Positions 46,508 through 58,551 of a stretch of 64,000 nucleotides of DNA are shown one piece after another; position 1 is the first letter of the stretch; every line of letters begins with the position of its first letter. Below the pieces are notes generated by a model. The model ran no database searches. It was not told the origin of the DNA and saw only the letters and a program-made list of their open reading frames with translations. A program made the translations under genes and the position numbers. Source of the stretch: Halichondria panicea (Eukaryota; Porifera; Demospongiae; Suberitida; Halichondriidae); assembly GCF_963675165.1 (NCBI RefSeq), contig NC_087393.1, positions 2,671,502-2,735,501 of the forward strand, written 5' to 3'.

Positions 46508-46542
46508 AGACCTATACCTGTATCATATCCGTACCTGTATCA

Positions 46543-48357
46543 ATGGCTACGAGAGTTCTTCTTCTAACTGGCTGTCTAGTTGTCGTTGTTGGTTACCTAG
46601 CCTTCCAACTGCTTACATGGACTCCACGTAATTTTCCTTACAGAGTAGTGAAAGACAAGGAATTTGACTTTATCATTGTGGGTGCTGGCTCCGCTGGTTG
46701 TGTTTTGGCAAACAGACTTAGTGAGATTGAAAATGTTTCAGTCTTACTCATAGAAGCAGGGCCACCAGACGATAAACCTGAGATACATATTCCGTTAGCT
46801 GTCAGTCAGCTCCAACTCACAGATATTGACTGGCAGTTCAAGACAGTACCTCAAGAGAATTGCTGTGGAGGATTAAATTCCAGACAATCGGCATGGCCTA
46901 GAGGCAAAGTTCTTGGTGGATCGAGCTCTATAAATGTAATGGTGTATACCAGAGGTAATCGAGAGGACTATGATAGATGGAACAATTTGTACGGGGCCAC
47001 AGGATGGGCATACGAAGATGTGTTGCCATACTTCAAGAAATCGGAGGACTATCGAAGTGAAGATGGTGACAGTGACTTTCATGGCCGAGGAGGACCAATG
47101 GTTGTTGAAAAATGTCGTTATGTTACTCCAGCTGCAAGAGCATTTGTGGACGGAGCCAAGGAGATAGGATTGCAAGAGATTGACTACAACGGCAAGTCAC
47201 AGATAGGAGTGAGTCTAAATCAACTAAATAGTAAGGATGGTGCTCGATGGAGCACTGCACAAGCATTTTTGCATCCTGTCCGGCATCGTCACAATCTTTT
47301 TGTGCTGACAGAAAGGACTGTGCAGTCATTAGAGACGAGTGGAGACAAAGTGACTGGTGTGAAGGTAATTGATAAATATGGCAGTGAGAGTATCATACAA
47401 GCCAGAAAAGAAGTGGTGCTGTCGGCCGGAACAGTGGGCTCTGCACACATCCTTTTATTGTCAGGAATTGGACCTGAGGAACAATTGAAAAAAGAAGGCA
47501 TCCCTCTGAAAAATGACCTGCCTGTTGGAAAAAACCTTCAAGACCATTTCATGGCGTTTGTAGCCTACTCCTCGGATGTCCCTTATCAATCTGGACTTTC
47601 ACTAACCACTCCTTACGTTGAAACATTGACCCATACGGTGCAGTACATGCTCTTCGGAAAGGGACCTCTTTCTACCTCTCTGGCCGAGGCTCATGGTTTT
47701 GCACAGTCTGGTTTGCAAGAAGACGGTGATGGGCGTCCGGATATTCATCTCCTCATGCTAGGTGGACGCGGAGATAATGGTGGTTTGAATTATGATAAAG
47801 AGAAGATCCATGAATTGGTTGGACAGTTATGGAGTGATGAAGAGCTTGTTGTTGTAACTCTTATGGCTGGCATACTGCACCCTAAGAGTGTTGGTGAGAT
47901 ACGGTTGAACCCCAAAGATGTGTTTGGACCGCCATTGATTGACCCAAAGTATTGTAGTCATCCTGATGATGTTGAAATTGTATTGAAAGGTATTCGTATG
48001 TTAGAAAAGATTCAGCAATCTTCTTCTTTCGATATATTTCGTGCAAACAGCAAGATGAGCTGTACTCTATCAAATGCCACATCTCCTTATCCCTTTGCTT
48101 CTGATGACTTCTGGCGATGGTACATCTCTCATCTTCCAGTGACAATTTATCATCCTGTTGGAACGTGCAAAATGGGCCCGGAAGATGACCCTAGTAGTGT
48201 AGTGAGCCCGAGACTAAAGGTGAAGGGGTTTAAGAACCTCAGAGTGGTAGACGCATCAATCATGCCCGAGATCGTAAGTGGGAACACTAATGCTCCAGTT
48301 GTAATGATTGCTGAAAAGGCAGCTGACATGATCAAGCAAGATAATAATTATTTATAG
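46543..48357 (+). CDS. GMC-family FAD oxidoreductase, intact copy 2
   Basis: Intronless, 604 residues, the usual size for the glucose-methanol-choline family (choline dehydrogenase and glucose dehydrogenase relatives). The N-terminal 25 residues form one transmembrane or signal-anchor helix ([18 protein letters not shown]). The dinucleotide fold is [19 protein letters not shown]. Signature 1 is [19 protein letters not shown], signature 2 is [17 protein letters not shown]. The catalytic His is in [10 protein letters not shown] and the paired Asn in [10 protein letters not shown]. It oxidises an alcohol, passing electrons to FAD; the substrate cannot be told from sequence. A TATA-like TATAAAG lies 42 bp upstream of the ATG. 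A copy of the palindromic GCCGCGGTTTAAT element lies about 65-85 bp upstream, as in copy 1. Being intronless among intron-rich neighbours suggests origin by retroposition or loss of introns before the tandem duplication. Confidence 0.92.
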   Translation: MATRVLLLTGCLVVVVGYLAFQLLTWTPRNFPYRVVKDKEFDFIIVGAGSAGCVLANRLSEIENVSVLLIEAGPPDDKPEIHIPLAVSQLQLTDIDWQFKTVPQENCCGGLNSRQSAWPRGKVLGGSSSINVMVYTRGNREDYDRWNNLYGATGWAYEDVLPYFKKSEDYRSEDGDSDFHGRGGPMVVEKCRYVTPAARAFVDGAKEIGLQEIDYNGKSQIGVSLNQLNSKDGARWSTAQAFLHPVRHRHNLFVLTERTVQSLETSGDKVTGVKVIDKYGSESIIQARKEVVLSAGTVGSAHILLLSGIGPEEQLKKEGIPLKNDLPVGKNLQDHFMAFVAYSSDVPYQSGLSLTTPYVETLTHTVQYMLFGKGPLSTSLAEAHGFAQSGLQEDGDGRPDIHLLMLGGRGDNGGLNYDKEKIHELVGQLWSDEELVVVTLMAGILHPKSVGEIRLNPKDVFGPPLIDPKYCSHPDDVEIVLKGIRMLEKIQQSSSFDIFRANSKMSCTLSNATSPYPFASDDFWRWYISHLPVTIYHPVGTCKMGPEDDPSSVVSPRLKVKGFKNLRVVDASIMPEIVSGNTNAPVVMIAEKAADMIKQDNNYL

Positions 48358-48633
48358 TTGTTATACATTTTTATGAGCAGAGGTTTTACAATAGAGCTAG
48401 CTATAATACAAAATGTACCTCATAGGGAATGCAATTTTTTCTCGGGGCCAGGGGGGTTTACAACAAAAACATGTTAAAGGGGGATCCCCCTGGTGGAAAG
48501 ATAGCTTCCCCCAGAGGTATGACATCTGAAGCAAATTACATTCTTTCTTATTCATTTCCGGGTGTCTGCTCGAAATCTTCATGAATTTTCTTTAGGCCAT
48601 ATAAATACATCTACACTACAATAGTATTCGGCT

Positions 48634-51356
48634 ATGGCAGATGGAAGGCTTGTCAAGATGGAGGAGGACTACAGTGACACTGTAGATAAAAGACTGCCTG
48701 AGTGTACAGAAATGGCACAGGTAGATACTGGTGGGCTTTAATTTGTACCTGACTGCTCTGCACATTATAATAATTATTATACTGCTTTGTACATGTACTT
48801 TGGCCCCTGTCTAATTATGCGCCCCCTGGACATTTTACCCACATTAAAGATGGAGCTAAAATAGGCTGTCTATCACAATAGTAATGATTATCTATAATAA
48901 CGAAAGGAGAATTTTATTACTCAAGTGTACTATAATACCTCCCAGAATGGTCGTCTCCATGACGCTTTAGAGAGTCTACTGTCATTGGAAAAAACAACGA
49001 GAACGGTACGCATAATTATGTAAATTTTTTTGCACGTTATTTGTAAGTACAATATGTCAATTTTAATTTAATGGGGTACCGTATTACTACAATATTTAGT
49101 CTTTGCGAATGAGCCAATCAACAGAAAATTAACTCTTGGTGATCTAACTATTGCATTCTAGCAATGATCGTGTGTATTTACCAGTACTAATTTTAGGTTT
49201 TGGGATTTTACTGCGAATTGATCACCCCTCGAAAAAGTATGTGATTGCTAGTAATACGATGTTCTAGTCTGTATTTAGCTTGTTAATGGTTTAGCCTATA
49301 AGTTGAGTGTACAATGTACATTGTAGTCTTTGTTAGGTCGATTGTGTGAAAGAAAATTGTTGATGACTACATTCAGAGGAGGATCGTCAAGGTCCTTAAT
49401 CATAAAGCTGCTTCCGGAGGACTTTAATAGAATTCCACTCATCTACTCTTCCTTTAGTATCTCCAATTCACGTGGAGCTAGCTGAGTTGTAAAGTCCTCC
49501 AGAATCGGCTTTATGATTATGACCTTTTGACCCTGACGATCCTCCTCTAACCTACATTAATTTTGTAGCTTCCCCATTTAATCAAGTACAATGTAGAGTG
49601 TGGTCTCACTCTGTAATAACTAATCCTCATTGTGTACAGTATATGTAGCATCAGAGGCGGTCAAATGTCAAGGTTAATTACAGTAGACTCTCATTAATCT
49701 CGTCACCCTTGGGACAGTGCAGCTTGACCGGAATAGCGAGGTGACTGCATTTCAGAAAATAGCTGTGGCTAAAAAATGACCCTACCTCGAATCTAATTTT
49801 GCGGTTCTGTCTCGAGGATAATAAATCATTGTGCTATCTATTTAAGTGCAAACCACACTCAAAATGTCATATCCTGCCGTAACAAACAAATTTGGGGCAG
49901 CTATAACTGACTAGTATGGAATAGCGAGTAGTTTTGTGCAGTAAAGATCAAGATAGCAATCTGTGCCAAACGATAATTATATTGAGGTGACCGTACTTCC
50001 GAGAGCCGGATTAGAGAGAGTCTACCGTACACTCAAAAATTATTGCGTACTGCATGTCTGACCTTTGAGAACTAAGCAAAGTTCTCTGAACGCTATTAAT
50101 GCTTGTTAGCACTGCTACACTTTATGCGCTTCAAAAGGGTTAGTCCAAAGGTCAAAGATCACAACATTGTCTTCATACCCTCGCTTAGAACTACATTGTA
50201 CTTGTACCTTGAGGGGTAAAGTTGATATTAAAAACAACTCATGACTGTAGCTACAGTTTTCACTGTGAAGCACCTAGGGTACAGTTGAGAACTTGCCCGT
50301 CTAAAAATAAAACTCTATTGCACGTAATCAAGTGCGAAATTGTAATTAGTGACCTTCTGACCCTGACGGACCTCCCTTTATAGTCTGTTTAGTCATAGCC
50401 CTAGGAAATAAGAGTTGAGTGTGAGTCTGTAACTAACCAATCCCATCGATTGTGTGCATTCTGTGAATGACTATATAATCCCTGTCAAATGAAGTAGAGT
50501 CTAGCTACTAATCCCATTGAATGTGGACTTTAAATCAAGTACACAGTGCATAATTATAGTCTATAAATTTAATCTGATCAGGTATACTGTGGGCTTTTAA
50601 TCTGTTACAACTATGCAGGCTAACGACTCAATATCAACAGGGCGTGTGATGAAGGCCATAGTGCAGCTATGCTTCGACACTCAAGAGTGGGACACCTTGA
50701 ATGAGCATATATTGATCCTCACCAAGAGAAGAAATCAGCTTAAAACTGTGAGTGCAGGGACTGTCCGATTAATATTTTATTCTATATTGGCTACTCACCT
50801 GTACCTTTTTAATTGTGAAGCAGAGTTTGTCGTTTATATTTATGTGTTTTCTGCAATGGCAATTATGGCGATCTGGCGATACTGTCTGAATTTACTGACG
50901 TGTGTATTACTATATCTCTTCAAGAGCCAACAAATGTTACCAAGCAACCATCTACAAGCTCGTGATCAATGTGTGTTTACTTTGTACAGGCTGTGGCGGC
51001 GATGGTGGAGGAGTGCTGCAAGTTTGTGGACCAGACGCCCAACCTAGACACAAAGCTGAAGCTCATTGACACACTTAGGACTGTGTCAGAAGGGAAGGTA
51101 CAGGCTAGCTATTATAGGCATCTCGTATAGTCATGTCTGTAAGTAACTTACATTGCCATACAATGGCTTATGCACATACCTTCAGCCTGGAGTAAGTACT
51201 ACTGTTACAAGTGTTTCTCCTTTAGATATCCCCCTTTGGGTTGCTAAGCAGTTAAGCCATTTAGGAGTACATGTAGTACAATGAACATTAATTGAACAGG
51301 TAGGCACTTTTAAAAGCTAGTAGTTCGTTCGTCTCTATTGAGCAAACAGTGTATAT

Positions 51357-51442
<86 letters not shown>

Positions 51443-54400
51443 TGCCGTACCTAACTCTGTGTATATGTATAACCTACCTGTAGATCTACGTTGAGGTTCC
51501 TCGAGCCCGGCTGACGATGGAACTGGCCAAAATCAAGGAGGAGAATGGAGAGGTGGCTGAGGCAGCAGCAATACTGCAAGAGTTGCAGGTACTTACATGC
51601 TCGGGTGTTCCAAACATACGTACTGTATTATGATGATGGTGATGAATAGGAGGCAAGTGTGGTAGGGTTTGTAGTGTGAGTTTTGTCCAATTGTTTGCAG
51701 ATACTACTACAGTATAAAGAGTGTGTATTGTTTATTATTTAACCGGCCCTTTATGAGAGGTTATACCTGTACTGATATACATGTACACTGTACATGTACA
51801 TACACATGTAAGTTTCATACACATGTACATGTAGTTACACTACTGTGCTATTATTATAGGATTCTGAAATCTGTGTGCATGTGCATGTATATCTTTGATC
51901 AATAACACTTTGTGCACAGGTTGAAACATTTGGGTCAATGGAGAAAGTAGAAAAGGTTCGATTCATCCTGGAACAGATGAGGCTCTGTCTGGCAAAGAAG
52001 GACTACATCAGAACTCAAATCATCAGCAAGAAGATAAGCACAAAGTTCTTCGCTGATGAGAATGATGTTCAGCAGGTATCATAATTAAGAGTGTACATTT
52101 GCAGCAGAAAGCTCGTTTGTGTTAGCCATTAGGTCGCAGTAATACATTCCAAGCTCTAACAATTTCATACCTGCCTACACACATTGGGTCTGTTCGCTGT
52201 ACTTGTTTGTGTATCGCTTTTTACCCTATAGGAGCTGAAGCTCAAGTATTACCAGCTGATGATCGAGTTGTGCTCACATGACGGCGATTACCTGGCCATT
52301 TGTAAGCATTATCGAGCTGTGTTCAACACTCCGCAGGTCCAGAGGGAGGATTCTCACTGGCAAGAGGTGGGCTGGCAGGCTATAGCAGTGGTTTTGATAA
52401 TGTACATAGAAGAGCTTTAGCTAGGTGTATTCTGTATAGCACAGTGTAGCTGGAACGTGTGTTGTTGTTTGAGTAAGCCCTATAATTATTTGTACTGTAC
52501 CTACATGTATAATTTATGTTGATGCTAGGTGTCTACAATGTATTTAAATGTACGTGTGAGTTTACATGTACCGTACAAGTACAATCATGTGCATAATAAT
52601 TTTTATACTGTCATCTTATGATGTGTATCGTCTTCAATAGGCACTAAAAAGTATCGTACTGTATGTCCTTCTGGCTCCATTTGACAACGAACAGTCTGAC
52701 CTCAAGCACCGCATCTACGAGGAAAAGCAGTTGGAGCAGATTCCATTGTACAAGTAAGTTTTACTGTAACACATATTGTATAAACAGGATTTTTAGCTTG
52801 GAAGGGGAACCGTTTTTGAGGGGATCCGGGGTCCTCCTTGCATTCTTTGAGACTGAAATATTTGCCTCCTGCTGCTAGGATATAAATTTTGATCCCCTGA
52901 AAATTTGTTGAGGAATGGTTATCTTAATTTGGGTTTTTTTGTGTGCTTCAAACCGTTACTTAGTCTAGTTCTATATGAGATTGGAGAAAAATCAATCATT
53001 TTATTATCGATCATTTTATTATGAGATCATTAATTTTTCAGATTTCTAGGGGGGATCCCAGGGCGTCCCCCCCTCTGTATGAAACCCTGGTAGTGCTTTA
53101 TCGTACCATATCAATGTTCTCCCTAATCGTTCCATAATAATTATGCCTCGAGGCGTAGCCGCACAAGGGATACGGTAAAACTGACTGTGTGTGTGTGTGT
53201 CTGTTTGTCTGTGTGTGTGTCTGTTCCAGCTGTAACTGCTCAACGGTTGCAATGCGACGAAAGCTAACAGCTTCTATAGGCTTCTAGCCACAATCTCTTG
53301 GATTTTGATTCGTGGATTAGCAAACTAAAGCTTCTTTCTCGAGTTATGGCTAGTTTGACTCACATTGAAGGCTGTTGCAGTCTCTTCAGAATCTTTCATA
53401 GCATCATCTGTCCGCACAAACTTTCTATTCAACATATGAGTTAGCCTTGCACTAAAGCGCTAGCTTTTTGTTAGCTACAATACTCAGAAAATATCTGTTA
53501 AAACAGCTAGCTAGCAGTAGCCATTTGTGAAAATTGATCTCTTTGGACACACCCTTTAATTATTCCTGTGGATGTAATGCGCATGCACGCTCATTCCCCA
53601 TGTGTGAGAAAATAATATCCAAGATCCAGATCCAGATCTTCCTGGCAGAATCATCTTTGTCTTGAGGGCCTGGTAAGCCACAAAACACTACCATATAACA
53701 ATATAGATAACAATATGCATGTACACAGGTCTTTTCTTCTTAGATATTATCAGGAGTACATGTACTCCTGATATTATATACACTGAACTACAGATCCTGG
53801 AAGAATCAATTTTCTTCTTTCTTGAGGTCCTGGTAAGCCACATAATACAATAAATAATAACAACAATAGATGCATGTAAATAAGTCTTTTCTTCTCAGTG
53901 ACTTTATATAGATAAGCTAACTTTAATATAAAATTCATTATAGAAACTAATATAACACTCTAATACTTTTGAGCGAAAGCAAAAACATGCATGGCGAGAG
54001 GCATTAGCACAGCGCCAGCTTGAACACTAGTTATAGAGGTGTTGCACTATACTTTATTCTTGTGCATGTATTTATGTAATACCATCTCAACATAAATAAC
54101 ATCCCACTATAATGGTTCAGTTTCATTAATTTGGGTTTTTTGTGTGCTTCAAACCTCACTTGTATTATTGAGATTGTAGCCTTTTTGAGAAGAAAAGTCA
54201 ATCATTTTATTATGAGATCATTAATTTAGAACGGTCATGTTTTAGTAGCGTACATGTACATTGTACTACATGTAGATCTGTAGTATCCTACAACATCTTA
54301 TGATTCACGCTGTCATTGCAGGGAGGTGTTAGAGTGCTTCAGACGTGAGGAACTGCTGGATTGGTCAGATTTCCAGGCACAGTATGGCCCTAGTCTGAGG

Positions 54401-55648
54401 ATAGGGGGTCCTGACCTTCCCCCCACACTCACTTTTCAACCAGGTGACGAGATTGCAGAGAAAAGGTGGGAGGACTTTAGGAAGAGAGTCATCGAACATG
54501 TGAGTTTGCATTTTTGTTCTTATAGACAAGAACCTCCGCCGTAGTATGCCTAATTGCACTATCCATACTGATTGGTACATGTACGTTTATTATTTAACCA
54601 ACAACTGGCACAAATGTAACAATAATTATATAATTTTGTAATGCACATGTGCATATTATGATGTATACCTTTTTCACAGAATATCCGTGTTATAGCCAAG
54701 TACTACTCTCGAATTAGAATGCAGCGACTTTCAGAGCTTTTGGCACTATCTATTGATGTAAGTGTACAGGAAATCATCAGTTATACCACAAGCAGGGCTG
54801 CATTGAGGAGGGGGCGAGGGTGGTATTTTGCCGCCCCTGGGATTTAACTAGCTATTCTCTAACACTACAATCATGTAATGATGATATCACTAAAGTGATA
54901 GCTACTATGACCTAAAATTGCGCCAGAAAATATCCAGGGCATGACCCCCCTAGTTTGGCATGCACCTTTGGTGCGCGCCCCCCCCCTATATTTTTCATTT
55001 GCCCAATTTGCTCCCCTGACCCAAAATCTTGGATGCAGCCCTGGTCAAGGGTATAATTATAAAGACGCTCTTTTACTGTGTGTGCGTGCTACATGTGTTT
55101 ATACAAGCTATAGCAAATTTATCTGTTACACGATATTACTGCCTACATTAAATTTGGCTCCCCCTTCACACATCTTCTTGTATATACAAGCAGCCAAGTT
55201 TAGCTTTTGATTGTCTGTTACACAATTACTACCTAAATTAAATTTGGCTCCCAGACCTTGTTCTTTTATGATGACACCCTTCACACATCTTTGTGGGTAC
55301 CGTCACTCCAACATGTGCGTAGATTTGACCACTATAAATGGTCAGCATACATTGGAGAGTTTGTTGAAAGTGTACACATAATTTTAGGACTCTGTTAGGA
55401 GCATACTACCATATCGATTTGTTTTTTTCGTCCAGGAAGTTGAGGAATTTCTCTCTCAGTTAGTTACTAAGAAGACGATATTTGCCCGAATCGATAGACC
55501 AGCTGGCATTGTCACTTTCCGAGAATCAAAAGATCCGAACGATGTATTGAATGAGTGGTCCACTAGTCTCTCTTCTCTGATGTCTCTAGTGAGCAAGACA
55601 ACTCACCTCATTAACAAGGAGGAAATGATCCATGCGATTGTCAAATAG
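48634..55648 (+). CDS. PSMD12: 26S proteasome non-ATPase regulatory subunit 12 (Rpn5)
   Basis: Scaffold subunit of the 19S lid; its PCI domain packs with other lid subunits around the deubiquitinase Rpn11. Exons: 48634-48720, 48946-49005, 50619-50747, 50990-51097, 51484-51588, 51920-52075, 52232-52366, 52641-52753, 54322-54499, 54680-54757, 55436-55648. Phases all agree; 453 residues, against 456 in human. Recognisable conserved stretches include [60 protein letters not shown] and the PCI winged helix ([17 protein letters not shown]). The last exon ends [19 protein letters not shown], as in other animals. Introns 2 and 8 (about 1.6 kb each) hold mobile-element remains and intron 4 a long AC microsatellite. 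Confidence 0.95.
49078..49262. mobile_element. Degenerate TIR-element piece in PSMD12 intron 2
   Basis: Starts TACCGTATTACTAC and shares TTTGCGAATGAGCC and GATCGTGTGT with 28153-28305. Confidence 0.6.
49376..49548. repeat. Imperfect long foldback in PSMD12 intron 2
   Basis: Left arm about 49376-49425 (GGAGGATCGTCAAGG, AATCATAAAGC, GGAGGACTTTA) and right arm about 49490-49548 in inverse order. The RNA could form a ~50-bp stem. Confidence 0.65.
49681..50027. mobile_element. TIR element with CAGTAGACTCTC ends, flanked by TA
   Basis: 347 bp, ends CAGTAGACTCTCATTAATC and GGATTAGAGAGAGTCTACCG, TA on both sides. Related to the pogo-type ends at 34241 but with a different interior; an eroded copy is at 19540-19850. 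Confidence 0.7.
51361..51440. repeat. AC microsatellite (40 units)
   Basis: Eighty uninterrupted bases of AC in PSMD12 intron 4, ending about 45 bp before the next exon. Length this great is likely polymorphic. Confidence 0.95.
52917..54235. repeat. Direct repeats around inserted sequence in PSMD12 intron 8
   Basis: A ~110-bp unit (TTAATTTGGGTTTTTT, TGTGTGCTTCAAACC, ATTTTATTATGAGATCATTA) occurs at about 52924-53040 and again at 54126-54230. Between them lie a GT-rich tract (53186-53222), two imperfect ~130-bp direct copies (about 53630 and 53785, sharing CTGGTAAGCCACA) and the palindrome at 53751-53770. Confidence 0.6.
53751..53770. repeat. Perfect 20-bp palindrome (CAGGAGTACA half-site)
   Basis: The palindromy extends weakly outward through ATTAT/ATATT. 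Located in PSMD12 intron 8. Confidence 0.7.
54793..55043. mobile_element. 251-bp element with CAGGGCTGCAT terminal repeats
   Basis: Exact 11-bp inverted ends in PSMD12 intron 10, with C/G-rich interior blocks on both sides (GGGGGCGAGGG / GCGCCCCCCCC). No coding content. Confidence 0.65.
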
Positions 55649-57487
55649 GGTATCGAACTTATTAATGCATTGAACTATGACTTACATGGGTATGTTAATC
55701 AATATTTTATCATGAATGGTATATAAATGCTCTTCAATGGATTGTCTTGTTACAAAGTGCACTGTACATGTACTCTATATGCAAAACAAAGGGATTTTAA
55801 CCAGAACATCACAATGACATTGTATAATGTGAACTAGAGACGTATTTGACCGATTATGGTCCGCTCAGAAATTGCATAACATCAGAATTAGTTTCTCGTA
55901 TAATTTTTTTATACATGCTGTTTATGTGTGTGGGTGAGTGGGCATGGTGTTTCACCTCATTCCTATAACTACCGTAATGGGATAGATCTAGTTGATGTGA
56001 CTACAGTGCCTGGACAAAATCATTACACCTCTGAGTGGGGCACATGTTAGAAGCTGAACCCAAACATGGCATTCAGCTAGTCTTGTAAAGTGGCATCTCA
56101 TAGGTATGCTATATATTGTTCTCTATATATTTTACAGCTGCTGAGCTGCATTTATTAATTGCTGTACAAGTTCCAGTTTAATAGCACATCACACATAGGA
56201 TATGGATGTGCGACCATGTGACAACTTTCTGCAACTTATATATTTAGGGGAGTGGTCTAGATAAAGGGGTAATTTATTATAGATCTGGGGGTCGATCATT
56301 AATTTTTAGTTTCACTCCTGTTTTACAACAGACCAGAGAATAGAGACGTGGATAATTATAACCAAGACTTGAAGAAGGAAGGCACTTTGTGATCACTGTG
56401 AAGGAATCTACTCACTGTAAGTAAAATCACTGTGAAATGTTCAGTGTGTGTTCTTATACTTAAATTCTAGACCACCACCAGGTTGTAGATTAGACTGTAA
56501 ACCACGCCCTTTCTACGTATGGGAAAGGGACTGGCCAGGTGACTATCAACTACTCGTCTTCATTTGGGCCCAACATTTTGTGGAAGTGGTTCAGAGATCG
56601 AATATGGTGTGTGGTTCGCTGGTCACATGTACGTGTAGCTACAGCATTTATGCATACCCGCAAGACAGTCACGTATTAAACTATAACCATTGTCCATTGA
56701 GACGAGTCATTGATAGTCACCCGGCCAGTACGTCCCTTTCCCAGTAGAAAAGGATCGAGTGGTTTCCAGTCTAGTTGTATATCTAAATTAGTACAACCAG
56801 TAGGTTGTACATATAGGTTTGACAGTGCAATTGTGTGATTATTGCACAACATTTGACTCGTGTTCAGACTGCTCTATCTCTGCAGGTAGGAGCCAAATCA
56901 AGAAACTGGCTGGACAGATAGCTTATTATTTGTATAAATATTAGCCTCGATTCCAGGCCGCTCTCAATTGAGAAAGACGGCCTGGTATACACTGTCTGCG
57001 CATGCGTCAATTGCCCCAAGAATCTTGGGGATCGAGATATCTTAGTAAGTATAATAATTATTATTGTATATTTTACAATGATGTTATTGCACAAATCATA
57101 GCAGTTTTTAAAATAACACAGATACGTACTGACACATTTATGGCCTATAGAGACCATTGTTATGATGGCTTCTACTTCTCTTCTGCTCTTGCTCACTCTC
57201 TCTCCAGTGGTCTTCTTTTGTACTGCGGTAGAGTGGTGGGCGTTTTTCTGTCAGTACCGACCCGGCTCTGGCAAGTCTACTTGCTTCCAGACACTTTTTT
57301 TGATACCATTTAAAATATCAGTGCTCCTCGTATGAGCCTAGAATTGTGATAGCGATTTCTCTGTCTTGACACTAATAGTGTAATCAACCACTTGGGTGAC
57401 CATAGTACAAAAGGTTAAATTACAAAGAGTTTTACTAAAAAAATTTACTATTAATCCACCCACGTGCAAACGGTGGATACCAGGTAG

Positions 57488-57852
57488 GCAGGCCCTGGCA
57501 AATTATGCTCTTTTTTCGCCTATTATACTTTTGAGCATTGCCCCAAATTCAGCCTATTATGCTTGTAGAAAGAACCCATTATGCCCCACATTGGCGTCAT
57601 ATATAATTTTTTCAGCTAGCTGTGTTAGTATAATTATAGTAACAAAAAAATTTATCTCTTGTATACCGTTGTATTGTACATTTGTAACATAACTGAAGAT
57701 TCAACATAATCTTCTATGCATGTAAAAGAGTCATTGTTTTAAAAAACACGTTCAGCAGCAGAAGCAGAGGACCGTTGTATTTGCACCAAACAGACCAAAT
57801 TCAGCATAATGACCTAACCTCAAATTATGCCGGCATAATTTGCCAGGGCCTA
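57488..57852. mobile_element. 365-bp element with AGGCCCTGGCAAATTATGC ends
   Basis: Ends are inverted copies of about 19 bp. Repeated CCTATTAT/CATTATGCC blocks lie inside. A GCCTCGA-type hairpin abuts its right end. Confidence 0.7.
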
Positions 57853-58551
57853 ATACCAGGCCCTCTAGTGAGAGGGGCTGGGATCGAGGCTATAAATAGG
57901 TGATATTATAGTCAATAAATATTCACATGCGCATAGGCATTACTATTGATATTTGCACTATTTTTTACCGCGTTTCCCCCAAAATGCATGTATCAAATAG
58001 CGTAAAAAACTAAGCAAAAAAACTACAAAAACATTTGCAAAAAATGTACATGTAAATAACGTTGTAGAGTTATGCACTCACCGAATTTATTGTTCTAATG
58101 TTTCCCGCGTCCGACCGCCAAAGTCTCGAATGTGACCTGATTAAAGCCTTGCAAAAAAAAAATTTGTTTTTAGTCAATAGTCAATTACCGTTCAATCAGA
58201 TCATCGGATCTGCATACGGCCTAAACTGTATGATTCAATTAGCCTCCACAGGTTCTCCTTTTTCTGTTCTTTAGCACAATCATTCAATAAGATAAATTAC
58301 TGATACGGTATTAATTGGAGGAATAAAGAAAAAATAGAGGTAGAGTTAGGAAAATGTATTGGGAAGTCGCGTGAGGGTAGAAGGGTGAAGTGGGCATGCA
58401 GTGCTAGAGATGTTGGACTGCTCACGTAGAGATCTATGACTGATAAAACTATGCCTGCAGCACCCTAGGCTGGACATGGACTTCAAACTGGAAGTTTGCA
58501 AGCTATTTATACATGCAAGCTAGCTAGCTATACTTAGCTAGATCTACTGGT

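Noticed and set aside
51361-51440. Possible repeat array
   Set aside because: Simple AC microsatellite; no spacer structure. No CRISPR-like array was seen in the window.
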